Source: Desulfitobacterium dehalogenans ATCC 51507 (GTDB taxonomy: Bacteria > Bacillota > Desulfitobacteriia > Desulfitobacteriales > Desulfitobacteriaceae). Taken from it: a stretch of 64,000 nucleotides of DNA. Under the pieces are notes generated by a model. It made no database searches, was not told where the DNA came from, and worked only from the letters and a program-made list of their open reading frames with translations. The stretch covers positions 2,728,001 through 2,792,000 of the forward strand of contig NC_018017.1 of NCBI RefSeq assembly GCF_000243155.2, written 5' to 3'. Each line of letters begins with the position of its first letter. Position 1 is the first letter of the stretch. The position numbers and the translations under genes were made by a program. Of the stretch, positions 26,181 through 34,212 are shown piece after piece.

Positions 26181-26870
26181 TCATCTCTTTTTGGTATATC
26201 GTTCCTTGCCTTGTAGATATAAATTATCCGCTGAATCCAGGCAGGCAAAAAGCACCTCTTCTATGCCCTTCAATTTGTGCCTTTTGATCTGTTTATCCAG
26301 CCAAGCCCGATCTTTGCCCGACATGGCAAAGGCTTTTTCCTGCAAAATTCCATCCATTATAAACACAATCGGCAAGCCTTCATAGCTTGTTTTCAGCTGC
26401 AAATCTTCCGGAGTAACGGGACGTTTCGATGATTTGGGTAATACGCTGATCTGGCCATTGGTTTCAAGGATGGCAAATTCTACATCGGTAATATTGGGAA
26501 TACTTCTCATTCTTAATTCTTCCACCAAATCTGTTAAGGGCAGACGATTGCGGACTAATTCATGCTCAACGATCCTTCCCCTTTCGATCAGGATAGAAGG
26601 AGTACCATTCAGGATATCCCGGGCTTTCTCGCTCTTCAACTCCAGATAAGACAGAGAGATGCTCATAAGAACCAAGACTATCATGGGGATAATTCCTGAG
26701 ATAAGAGGAATTCCAACATCTTCACTGGGAATGGCTGCTAAATCAGATATCATAAGAATGACGACCAATTCAAAGGGTTGCAATTGGCCAATTTCACGTT
26801 TTCCCATAAGACGCAAGGCCGTAATAACAAAAAAGTAAAGAATCAAGGTTCTGATCGCAGTAATTAGCAT
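26181..26870 (-). CDS. DUF421 (YetF-like) membrane protein
   Basis: 229 residues: three hydrophobic helices in the first 80 residues, with the conserved RLMGKREIGQLQPFELV between helix 1 and 2, then the cytoplasmic DUF421 domain (GTPSILIERGRI, then LRMRSIPNITDVEFAILE). B. subtilis paralogues are sporulation/envelope proteins of unclear function. Pairing with a DUF4363 gene is the normal arrangement. Confidence 0.88.
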   Translation of the reverse strand: MLITAIRTLILYFFVITALRLMGKREIGQLQPFELVVILMISDLAAIPSEDVGIPLISGIIPMIVLVLMSISLSYLELKSEKARDILNGTPSILIERGRIVEHELVRNRLPLTDLVEELRMRSIPNITDVEFAILETNGQISVLPKSSKRPVTPEDLQLKTSYEGLPIVFIMDGILQEKAFAMSGKDRAWLDKQIKRHKLKGIEEVLFACLDSADNLYLQGKERYTKKR

Positions 26871-27061
26871 AATTTCATTATGTAACTCCTTCCGATGGTT
26901 TCTTTGTCACATAGGAAAACCTATTATTAGTCCTCAAGGCGGAAAGACATATGCCTGAATAGTTTTCTCCATCCCCATAGTTTTATTCCCCTAAACATTC
27001 CTTTAAATTGATAGCGAAAATTCTCTCATCCTGTATTAATACACAAATTAAGGTCTTATGT

Positions 27062-27236
27062 TATAATATAGGAAACTTGCTTCAGATGGAGTTTCAACTC
27101 CTATCTGAAGCTTAGTTGACTTGTCCAGGGCTTAGCACCACTTACCTCCCGCTTAAAATGCAGGAGCCTTAGTGGCGGTTAGCAATGGATAAATTGTGTT
27201 CTATCATAGAGAAATCCAATTAAGAATGGAGGAGCA
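27062..27236 (+). promoter_or_regulatory. Structured leader ahead of the UxaA-type genes
   Basis: After a TATAAT (27062-27067) come a strong hairpin GCTTCAGAT...ATCTGAAGC with an inner GGAGTT/AACTCC (27079-27111), then a second pairing CCACTTACCTCC with GGAGCCTTAGTGG (27138-27175), and then GGTTAGCAATGGATAAAT, an 18-nt sequence also found at 18203. No terminator is obvious and I do not recognise a known riboswitch class. The rest of the 26871-27061 gap shows nothing further. Confidence 0.5.
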
Positions 27237-27551
27237 GTGGTGAAAAAACAAGCGGTTGTAATTTATGAAAAGGACAATGTGGCTACCTGTGTCGATCATA
27301 TACCTGCCGGTACCACGATTTCTTTTTTCCGCGGAGGCCAAGAAGAAACACTAACGGTTCATCAAGACATTCCTTTAGGGCATAAGGTGGCTATCCGTCC
27401 AATTGCTAAAAGGGGCGATATTGTGAAATATGCGGAAAGCATTGGACTTGCTACCGTAGATATTCAACCCGGCCAGCATGTTCATGTCCATAATATGGAG
27501 TCACAACGGGGTCGCGGGGATTTAGATTCTTTAAAGGAGGATACAGTATGA
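27237..27551 (+). CDS. UxaA family hydrolase, N-terminal (SAF) half
   Basis: 104-residue SAF-domain protein corresponding to the N-terminal domain of altronate/galactarate dehydratases (GHKVAIRPIAKRGDIVKYAESIG). The family's two domains are encoded as separate genes, which overlap by 4 nt. Two consecutive GTG codons (27237, 27240) could start it; GGAGGAG at 27228-27234 favours the second. The substrate, a sugar acid or similar hydroxyacid, is not established for these split versions. Confidence 0.85.
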   Translation: MVKKQAVVIYEKDNVATCVDHIPAGTTISFFRGGQEETLTVHQDIPLGHKVAIRPIAKRGDIVKYAESIGLATVDIQPGQHVHVHNMESQRGRGDLDSLKEDTV

Positions 27552-28705
27552 ACATTTTCGGATTTCGACGTCCCGATGGACTCTTTGGAATACGCAACCA
27601 TCTTTTAATCCTTCCTACTTCAGTCTGTGCGACCACTGTTGCTTTTAATATAGCTGCTCAAATCCCTGGCGCCATAGCTATCCCCAACCAGCACGGATGT
27701 TGCCAGCTGGGTGCTGATTTCGAGCAAACCCTACGAACCTTGATCGGTATAGGCAAAAACCCTAATGTGGGCGCTGTGCTTGTTGTCGGCTTAGGTTGCG
27801 AAGGGATACCTATTCAGCATACCGCAGAGGAAATCGCCAAGTCCGGGAAACCGGTGCAAACCCTTATCATTCAGGAAAATAGCGGTACCTTAAAGACCAC
27901 CTCCCTCGGTATCCAAATCGCCGGTCAGATGGCTCGCACCCTCTCGATGCTCAAGGGGGAAGAAGCACCCATCAGCGAGTTATCTCTGGGCATTGAATGC
28001 GGCGGTTCTGATTTCACTTCAGGTTTAGCCTCCAATCCCGCCGTTGGCACAGCCTCTGATCTTATGGTCAAGGCCGGGGGCACAGCTATGCTATCCGAGA
28101 CTACAGAGTTCATCGGTGCTGAACATGTTCTGGCCAAACGGGCCAAATCTCCGGAAGTCGCCGAAAAACTCATCCGAATCGTAAAGGAGGCCGAGCTGCG
28201 TGCCAAACAGCTCCATGTGGATTTAAGGGATGGTCAGCCGACCCCCGGAAATATTGCCGGCGGGATCAGTTCTATCGAGGAAAAATCTTTAGGCTGTATT
28301 TATAAAGCCGGTCACTCCACCATTCAAGACGTTTTGGCCTATGGCGAATCTCCACAGGGAAAAGGCCTCTATGTTATGGATACTCCGGGGCAAGATGTGG
28401 AGTCTATGATCGGAATGCTTGCCGGAGGTGTACAGCTCATTGTATTCACTACAGGACGAGGTACCCCCACCGGCTCACCCATTGCTCCGGTTATTAAAGT
28501 GACCGCCAATTCTGATACTTACGTAACTATGGAAGACAATATCGACCTTGATCTCTCCTCCATCATTTCCGGGGAAGCAACCATTGAGGATAGCGGCCGC
28601 CGGATTTTCGAGGAAATGCTGGAAGTAGCCAGGGGTAAATTAACCAAATCAGAAAGCTTAGGCCATCGGGAATTCGGTATTTTCCGCATCGGCTCAACCT
28701 TTTAG
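27548..28705 (+). CDS. UxaA family hydrolase, C-terminal catalytic half
   Basis: 385 residues matching the large domain of altronate/D-galactarate dehydratases: FGFRRPDGLFGIRN at the start, NQHGCCQLG near residue 52, LGIECGGSDFTSG near 146, and TGRGTPTGSPIAPVIKVT near 303. Cys/His residues in the HGCC and ECGG segments are likely iron ligands. It would dehydrate a sugar acid together with the SAF protein. AAAGGAGG ribosome site lies inside the preceding gene. Confidence 0.88.
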   Translation: MNIFGFRRPDGLFGIRNHLLILPTSVCATTVAFNIAAQIPGAIAIPNQHGCCQLGADFEQTLRTLIGIGKNPNVGAVLVVGLGCEGIPIQHTAEEIAKSGKPVQTLIIQENSGTLKTTSLGIQIAGQMARTLSMLKGEEAPISELSLGIECGGSDFTSGLASNPAVGTASDLMVKAGGTAMLSETTEFIGAEHVLAKRAKSPEVAEKLIRIVKEAELRAKQLHVDLRDGQPTPGNIAGGISSIEEKSLGCIYKAGHSTIQDVLAYGESPQGKGLYVMDTPGQDVESMIGMLAGGVQLIVFTTGRGTPTGSPIAPVIKVTANSDTYVTMEDNIDLDLSSIISGEATIEDSGRRIFEEMLEVARGKLTKSESLGHREFGIFRIGSTF

Positions 28706-28730
28706 AAATACTTATATCACATTAATTAAT

Positions 28731-28763
28731 ACGAGCCACGACAATAATTGTCGTGGCTCGTAT
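28731..28763. terminator. Bidirectional terminator
   Basis: Perfect 14-bp stem ACGAGCCACGACAA/TTGTCGTGGCTCGT with a 3-nt loop between convergent genes; flanks are AT-rich but lack a long T-run. Confidence 0.8.
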
Positions 28764-28779
28764 AATTCCGATCTCAGCC

Positions 28780-29700
28780 CTATCTACACGCGGTTTTAAT
28801 CCGGGATTTAGCAAGATACATAGCTTGATCAGCCTTAGCAATAAGCCGATTCAGACTATCTCCATCGGCTGGATAAAAACTGATCCCTATACTCAGGCTG
28901 ATTTCCACTTTTTCTCCGGTTAGATTGATGAAACGATCCGGATGATTGCTGATTCGAGAAGCAATGATCTCGTAATTATGAGCGGCCAGGAGATGAGGTA
29001 AGAGGATGAGAAATTCGTCGCCGCCGTAGCGGGCAACGGTATCATCCTTTCGGATAACTTGAGTTAAAATATTGGCAACTTGAACCAATGCTTTATCCCC
29101 GGCTTCATGACCATAGGTATCATTGATCTCTTTGAACTTATCGACATCGATAAACATAACACCTAAAATGCCGCCACTTCTTTTTGCGCTTTCCAAATAT
29201 TTTTCGGCCAATTTGTAAAAAAATGTCCGGTTATGAATGCCTGTTAAGCTATCATAATAAGCCATATTCTCAATATACTTCTTTTTCTCTTTAAGCTCTT
29301 TATTGACTTTACTTAGTTCAGCTACATAATTCCTTAAGCGGGCAATCTGAATAAATTGACTGGTTACATCGATAAACTCCAAGAGCAGAAGCTTAGAGCT
29401 CCCCTCCTCAAAGGAGCTTATCTTGATATTGAAATCGTAGTCTGAATGGAGCAAATGCTTATGCAGTCCGGCGGACAGAAACATTTTACTGCCATTGTTT
29501 AAGCAATTCAGAAGGACTTTTTCGATATAGGTATTATAAAATTTGGGCAGTACCTCATAAAGGGGCTGTTCCTGGACCTCTTTGCTCCTAAATGGTATAA
29601 AGCCCAAAAGGTATTGATTGGCATAAATAATTTTAAACTCTTCGTCAAGGATTAAAATACCGATATCCAGATTATTGAAGACACTCATCCATTTATTCAT
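28780..29700 (-). CDS. PAS-GGDEF diguanylate cyclase
   Basis: 306 residues. N-terminal PAS domain (NLDIGILILDEEFKIIYAN), a coiled-coil linker (about 115-140) and a GGDEF domain with intact RYGGDEF and an RxxD inhibitory site (RKDD) five residues ahead of it. It should make cyclic-di-GMP and be feedback inhibited. No transmembrane segment. It overlaps the CheC gene by 8 nt, so it is the last gene of a receiver-CheC-cyclase operon. Confidence 0.93.
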   Translation of the reverse strand: MNKWMSVFNNLDIGILILDEEFKIIYANQYLLGFIPFRSKEVQEQPLYEVLPKFYNTYIEKVLLNCLNNGSKMFLSAGLHKHLLHSDYDFNIKISSFEEGSSKLLLLEFIDVTSQFIQIARLRNYVAELSKVNKELKEKKKYIENMAYYDSLTGIHNRTFFYKLAEKYLESAKRSGGILGVMFIDVDKFKEINDTYGHEAGDKALVQVANILTQVIRKDDTVARYGGDEFLILLPHLLAAHNYEIIASRISNHPDRFINLTGEKVEISLSIGISFYPADGDSLNRLIAKADQAMYLAKSRIKTACR

Positions 29701-30340
29701 TCAATTCAACTTCAATCTTTTCAATTTTACTCATGAGCTCCTGCAAAGAAGTCAAGGTTAAATTTATCATAATAGCACCATCGATCTCCGTTTCATCAAT
29801 AATAAAGGTAATATACAATAAAATCATATTCCTTGCGTAGTGTTCATTGTTTTTAATATCTTGGGCAAAATCCTTCTTATTAAAGACCTTTACTTCAGGC
29901 AAGGAGTAATCTAAATTGATTTCCAGATAGTTGCTTACCCCTCCCACAATGCAATTCAGCACAATATTACCGATTTCCCTGATAATATCAAAATCAACGT
30001 CTGAAAAGCTTAAATCACCAATTTCCTCAGTGGCAACTTCATTCATGCAAAGGTTAATAAACTGTCTCATCTTCTCCGCGGGAAAAATGAGGTTGGCCTT
30101 GCCTGTTAATTTATTCTCAAAGCAGATTGAAGAGACCATCAAAGTGCCATCAACATCCATGGGCAAAAAAGCATCCACATCGGCGCTGTTGTCCTTAATA
30201 TCGATGATCTCAATACTGGGAACATTTAATATCAAGGTCCGATTAATCATTTCCGATAGCAAACTTGCGGCCTGCCCCACGCTAATGTTGAATAACTCAT
30301 TCAAAATATCAAATTTTAACGATTTATCCTCGCCCATCAT
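29693..30340 (-). CDS. CheC-like phosphatase
   Basis: About 216 residues with two copies of the CheC active-site pattern (acidic residue, then ExxN): DILNELFNISVGQAASLL near residue 10 and DIIREIGNIVLNCIVGG near residue 105. CheC proteins dephosphorylate CheY-type receivers; here the cognate is very likely the receiver encoded just upstream (overlapping). ATG 30340 gives AAGGA at 6 nt spacing. No chemotaxis genes are nearby. Confidence 0.88.
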   Translation of the reverse strand: MMGEDKSLKFDILNELFNISVGQAASLLSEMINRTLILNVPSIEIIDIKDNSADVDAFLPMDVDGTLMVSSICFENKLTGKANLIFPAEKMRQFINLCMNEVATEEIGDLSFSDVDFDIIREIGNIVLNCIVGGVSNYLEINLDYSLPEVKVFNKKDFAQDIKNNEHYARNMILLYITFIIDETEIDGAIMINLTLTSLQELMSKIEKIEVELNE

Positions 30341-30701
30341 AATCATTCCTTATTAACTCGCATATTACCTTTGCCTTTTCTTCATTAAAAGGCTTATTAA
30401 TAAATTGCAATATATCATATTGATTTATTTCTTCCCGGACATTTTTTTGAATATCCGCAGAGACAACAACGATCTTAGCGTCATGATCATATTGTTTGAT
30501 AAGATTAAGGAGCTCTCTCCCATGGAGCTTAGGCATTAATAAGTCCAAAAACACATAATCGGGCTGAAGAGCTTTATACCGTTCAAGCCCTTCCAGGCCG
30601 TCATTGGCAAAGGTGATCTCCGCATCCTTCAAAAACAGTTTAATATACTGGGCATTGACCTTTTGGGAAAAGACCGAATCATCAACAATTAAAATTTTCA
30701 C
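30324..30701 (-). CDS. Single-domain response regulator (CheY-like)
   Basis: About 125 residues: acidic pocket ILIVDDS, phosphoacceptor Asp in YVFLDLLMP, Ser in VVVSADI and Lys in INKPF. No output domain, so it signals by protein contact. GTG 30701 start with AAGGGATGG upstream; the gene overlaps the CheC gene by 17 nt. No histidine kinase is encoded nearby. Confidence 0.92.
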   Translation of the reverse strand: MKILIVDDSVFSQKVNAQYIKLFLKDAEITFANDGLEGLERYKALQPDYVFLDLLMPKLHGRELLNLIKQYDHDAKIVVVSADIQKNVREEINQYDILQFINKPFNEEKAKVICELIRNDYDGRG

Positions 30702-30838
30702 AATCCATCCCTTACCTCTCAAATCGTGTTAACCCTTACTTCTTCGAATCAATAATATATAATAATACTTCTAAGCATGATTAAATTCTAAACGGAACAC
30801 CCGGAAAAAGCAACAACATTCTGGATGGGTTTACATGA

Positions 30839-30891
30839 ATAGCCAGCCAGGCAAGAGCGTGAATTCTCTTGAACCTGGCTGGCTATAGTTT
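30839..30891. terminator. Long hairpin between operons
   Basis: 13-bp perfect stem ATAGCCAGCCAGG/CCTGGCTGGCTAT around a 22-nt loop, 24 nt past the htpX stop (minus strand); short T-tails on both sides. Confidence 0.7.
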
Positions 30892-30912
30892 TGGCTACTA
30901 TGAAAAAGCCCG

Positions 30913-31770
30913 TTAGCGGCGTTCCATAGTATTAAGTCGCTTTACCCTCTCTTCAATGGGAGGATGGGTGCTGAATAAATTCGCCACTCTGCGGGCTTTC
31001 AAAGGATTGACGATGAACATATGACTTGCGGAGGGGTTAACATCCATCGGGATGACAGCCGAACTTCTCTCCAATTTCTGAAGAGCGTTGGCCAGCCCAT
31101 AGGAGTTCCCAGCAATCTCCGCTCCCGTGGAATCGGCCAAGAATTCCCGGGACCGGGATATTCCCATCTGGACCAGCATCGCTGCAATAGGCCCTAAGAT
31201 AATCAAGGGAAGGGCAGCCAGTCCGGATGCTCCATCCTCATCATCTCCGTTTAAACCTCCGAACATCAATGCCCACTGAGCCCAATTGGCTAACATTGTA
31301 ATGACACCGGCCATGACTGCTGCCAGAGTACTGATAAGAATATCCCGATTCTTAATGTGAGCCATTTCATGGGCTAATACCCCTTCCAGCTCTTCACGAT
31401 TAAGCATCTGCATCAATCCTTGAGTCACCGCAATAGCAGCGTGATTAGGATTGCGACCGGTAGCAAAAGCATTGGGCTGAGGGGATGGGGTCATATAAAG
31501 CCTGGGCATAGGCAAGTTGGCCTGATCGGCAAGCTTCTCCACCATCGCATAAAGCTCGGGGCTTTGCTCACGGCTGATAGGCTGGGATTTAGTCATAGCC
31601 AGAGCCATTTTATCACTAAACCAATAGCTTCCAAAATTCATGACTATCGCAAAGATAAAGGCTATTTGCATGCCGCCAGTGCCACCTATAGCACGTCCGG
31701 CCAAAATCACAAGAACAGTTAATAAACTCATTAGAAAAACAGTCTTTAACTGGTTTCCGAATCCATTCAT
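30913..31770 (-). CDS. htpX: Membrane zinc protease HtpX
   Basis: 285-residue M48 metalloprotease for quality control of membrane proteins. Two N-terminal helices (about 7-55), zinc site LAHEMAHIKNRD with HExxH, the third ligand region SREFLADSTGAEI, and two central helices (about 150-200). ATG 31770 begins the usual HtpX N-terminus with GGAG 10 nt upstream; the longer frame reaches back into the intergenic space. Encoded 50 nt after the CNNM/CorC gene. Confidence 0.94.
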   Translation of the reverse strand: MNGFGNQLKTVFLMSLLTVLVILAGRAIGGTGGMQIAFIFAIVMNFGSYWFSDKMALAMTKSQPISREQSPELYAMVEKLADQANLPMPRLYMTPSPQPNAFATGRNPNHAAIAVTQGLMQMLNREELEGVLAHEMAHIKNRDILISTLAAVMAGVITMLANWAQWALMFGGLNGDDEDGASGLAALPLIILGPIAAMLVQMGISRSREFLADSTGAEIAGNSYGLANALQKLERSSAVIPMDVNPSASHMFIVNPLKARRVANLFSTHPPIEERVKRLNTMERR

Positions 31771-31819
31771 AGTACGACAACTCCTTTCAGATCCACAACT
31801 ACCCAATAGGATTGGCTGC

Positions 31820-33145
31820 TTATTTTGCACTATCTTCCTGAATACCCCCAGGTATTTCTGAGGCATTCACAGCCGATCTCCGATTGGTTCTAACTCTGGT
31901 GATTCTAAATCCAACCACTTCCATGACAGTAAAGGTATAGTCCATGAAATCAATCAGATCTCCTTTTACCGGTTTACGGCCCAGCCGATTGAAGACAAAA
32001 CCACCTATCGTGGAAACGGTCTCATCTTCGAATTCGACACCTAATAACTCGGTTAGATCATCAAGAAGGACCCGGCCATTGATGAGGTATTCGCCCTCTC
32101 CACTCTTCATGATCTCTGCTTGATCCGCACTTTCAAATTCATCATAGATTTCCCCGACGAGTTCCTCAATGAGATCCTCGATGGTCACCATACCGGCTGT
32201 CCCCCCAAACTCATCCACTACAACGGCCAGATGGGTTCTTTGGACACGCATTTTTTGCACTAAATGGGAAATGGGCATCCCTTCGGGGACGATGAGGATA
32301 TCCCGCTTCAATTCACCAATATTTTTTACCGATGATTCAGCAAGGGACAAAAGATCCCGCATATGAACCAGTCCGATCACATTATCCTTATCATCGTCGC
32401 AGAGAGGGTAGCGGGTGTGTCCGGCTGTCTTTACTGTTTCAAGGACCTCTTCCATGGAATCCTGAATGTAGAGGCACACCATATCTTGCCGGGGAACCAT
32501 GACCTCGCTGACCACACGATCGGAAAATTCAAAGACGTTATCCAGGAGCTTTCCTTCCATCTTATCCAAGATACCATGACGTTGGCTGGCATCCACAAGC
32601 ATCCGCAGTTCTTCCTCGGTATGTGCAAGGTCCGCCTCATTAGCCGGAGATATCCCCCAACGTCTTAGAATCATGTTGGCAATCCCATTTAGGGCACGAA
32701 TAACCGGATAAAAGACCTTATAGAAAGTCTTTAAGGGGCCGGCAGTCCACAAGGCTGTATCTTCCGCCCTTTGAATGGCAATGGATTTAGGAACTAATTC
32801 CCCCAGGACGATATGCAGAAAAGTGATAAAGAGAAAAGCAATGACCACGGATACTGTGTGAGTCAGAACTCCATCCCATGTTACGAAGTTTTTAAAAAGT
32901 GGTGCAAGCAAGGTAGCGATAGCCGGCTCCCCTAACCACCCCAGCCCCAATGAGGCTAAAGTAATTCCCAGTTGGCTGGCAGAAAGATAGGCATCCAGCT
33001 GAGAGGTTACATCAAGGGCCACGGTCGCTTTCCTGGATCCTGTCTCCGAAAGCTCGGCAAGACGGGTCTTCCTCACCTTAACCAAAGAAAATTCAGCCGC
33101 CACAAAAAATGCATTGAGGGCAACAAGGAACAATGCAGCAATCAC
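31820..33145 (-). CDS. CNNM/CorC family protein (DUF21-CBS-CorC_HlyC)
   Basis: 441 residues: a DUF21 membrane domain with three to four helices and HIVLGELVPKS, then a CBS pair (SEVMVPRQDMVCL and GTAGMVTIEDLIEEL) and a C-terminal CorC_HlyC domain (INGRVLLDDLTELLG). Family members transport or regulate Mg2+/divalent cations. The annotated GTG start has a GGAG 10 nt upstream, but a much better AGGAGGAG lies 9 nt before an in-frame ATC at 33173-33175, which would add ten residues (IDSIFWSIAK). Confidence 0.9.
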   Translation of the reverse strand: MIAALFLVALNAFFVAAEFSLVKVRKTRLAELSETGSRKATVALDVTSQLDAYLSASQLGITLASLGLGWLGEPAIATLLAPLFKNFVTWDGVLTHTVSVVIAFLFITFLHIVLGELVPKSIAIQRAEDTALWTAGPLKTFYKVFYPVIRALNGIANMILRRWGISPANEADLAHTEEELRMLVDASQRHGILDKMEGKLLDNVFEFSDRVVSEVMVPRQDMVCLYIQDSMEEVLETVKTAGHTRYPLCDDDKDNVIGLVHMRDLLSLAESSVKNIGELKRDILIVPEGMPISHLVQKMRVQRTHLAVVVDEFGGTAGMVTIEDLIEELVGEIYDEFESADQAEIMKSGEGEYLINGRVLLDDLTELLGVEFEDETVSTIGGFVFNRLGRKPVKGDLIDFMDYTFTVMEVVGFRITRVRTNRRSAVNASEIPGGIQEDSAK

Positions 33146-33206
33146 TTTTGCAATGCTCCAAAATATACTGTCGATTTGGATTCTCCTCCTTTTATTCTAT
33201 ACTTGT

Positions 33207-33587
33207 CTAATCAGTATAGACATAAGTTGACCCATACCATACCATCACGATCCAGTGTTTCAGTTTTTGGACGGGATCCTCTGTTGTTCCTCTATTAATT
33301 TCCCACATCTGGGGCAATGGTACACTATCCAAATCGATTTTTTCGGGTAAAACAGCCAAGGCGCCGAAGATCACAGCTCTTGGCGCCTGATTAATACTTG
33401 AATTATATTTTAATATCCAGAGTCCGGTTTGGGGTTGTTCAAAAGCCACGTAAGGGCAAAGAGCTAAGGCCAAGCCTAAAAAAAGACAAAGGAAAACGGC
33501 AACATATTGCTTTGTCTTTCCCTGTTCTATTCTTGCAAAGACATTATCATATGGAACTGCATGGGCAGGTAAAGGGTCGTCGTCCAC
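33207..33587 (-). CDS. Single-span membrane protein of unknown function
   Basis: 126 residues: a soluble N-terminus with VFARIEQGKTKQY, one hydrophobic helix (about 28-48), then an extracytoplasmic region rich in aromatic residues. No recognised family. GTG start with AGAGGAG about 8 nt upstream. It lies downstream of the ParM-like pair on the same strand with a 64-nt gap. Confidence 0.55.
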   Translation of the reverse strand: MDDDPLPAHAVPYDNVFARIEQGKTKQYVAVFLCLFLGLALALCPYVAFEQPQTGLWILKYNSSINQAPRAVIFGALAVLPEKIDLDSVPLPQMWEINRGTTEDPVQKLKHWIVMVWYGSTYVYTD

Positions 33588-33651
33588 GATGTTCTCTCCT
33601 CTAATCCATTTACTAGTCGATTATTACTTAATATATACTATAGAGCATAGT

Positions 33652-34212
33652 TTAATATGCCGTCAAGTGACAACTTTCCCCACGAAGAGGCATTGTTTCT
33701 AAATAGCTTATCCAAAAACAAGGATAGCTAAACTTTCTTACGATTCTCTGAGCGGAGAAAAAACTTAACACTTCGGGATCCTCTTCCTCTCCGATGACCT
33801 GATTAAGAAGAAATGCCAGACCTTTTGCAGATTTCAGAACATCTTCTTTGGCCGCCACCGGCTCCTGATCCACCTTAGGTATGGGTATGGAAGGAGCCCT
33901 CTCTGCCAATCTTTCTACACTCTGCAGCTTCGGCCGGCTAAGAAGTTCCAACACCACTTCATCTTCCTCTTCTCCAATCAGTTGAAAAAGATGCTCTAAA
34001 GGATGGTTCTCCGTCATGGAATCCTTGGCAGGAGGGACAACACACAAGTCCTCAAGACTCCACTGACCCGGGTTGGTGCCTTCGGCACGATAAGCATGGA
34101 GGGCTTTTTTCAGTATATCCTCCCATTGATCCGGAGGAAAGGTATGGAGAAAAGCCCATATAGATTCATCCTCTTCACTAAAATTCAGAGTGAAGGAAAG
34201 GTTCTTGGTCAT
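33652..34212 (-). CDS. Partner protein of the ParM-like actin (unknown family)
   Basis: 186 residues, acidic, with two Glu-rich IGEEEDE/IGEEEDP segments about 70 residues apart and a start MTKNLSFTLNF that resembles the short strand of ribbon-helix-helix adaptors. It overlaps the actin gene by 4 nt (ATGA), so it is translationally coupled. By analogy with plasmid parMR operons it may be the DNA- or cargo-binding adaptor, but no ParR homology is certain. Confidence 0.6.
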   Translation of the reverse strand: MTKNLSFTLNFSEEDESIWAFLHTFPPDQWEDILKKALHAYRAEGTNPGQWSLEDLCVVPPAKDSMTENHPLEHLFQLIGEEEDEVVLELLSRPKLQSVERLAERAPSIPIPKVDQEPVAAKEDVLKSAKGLAFLLNQVIGEEEDPEVLSFFSAQRIVRKFSYPCFWISYLETMPLRGESCHLTAY

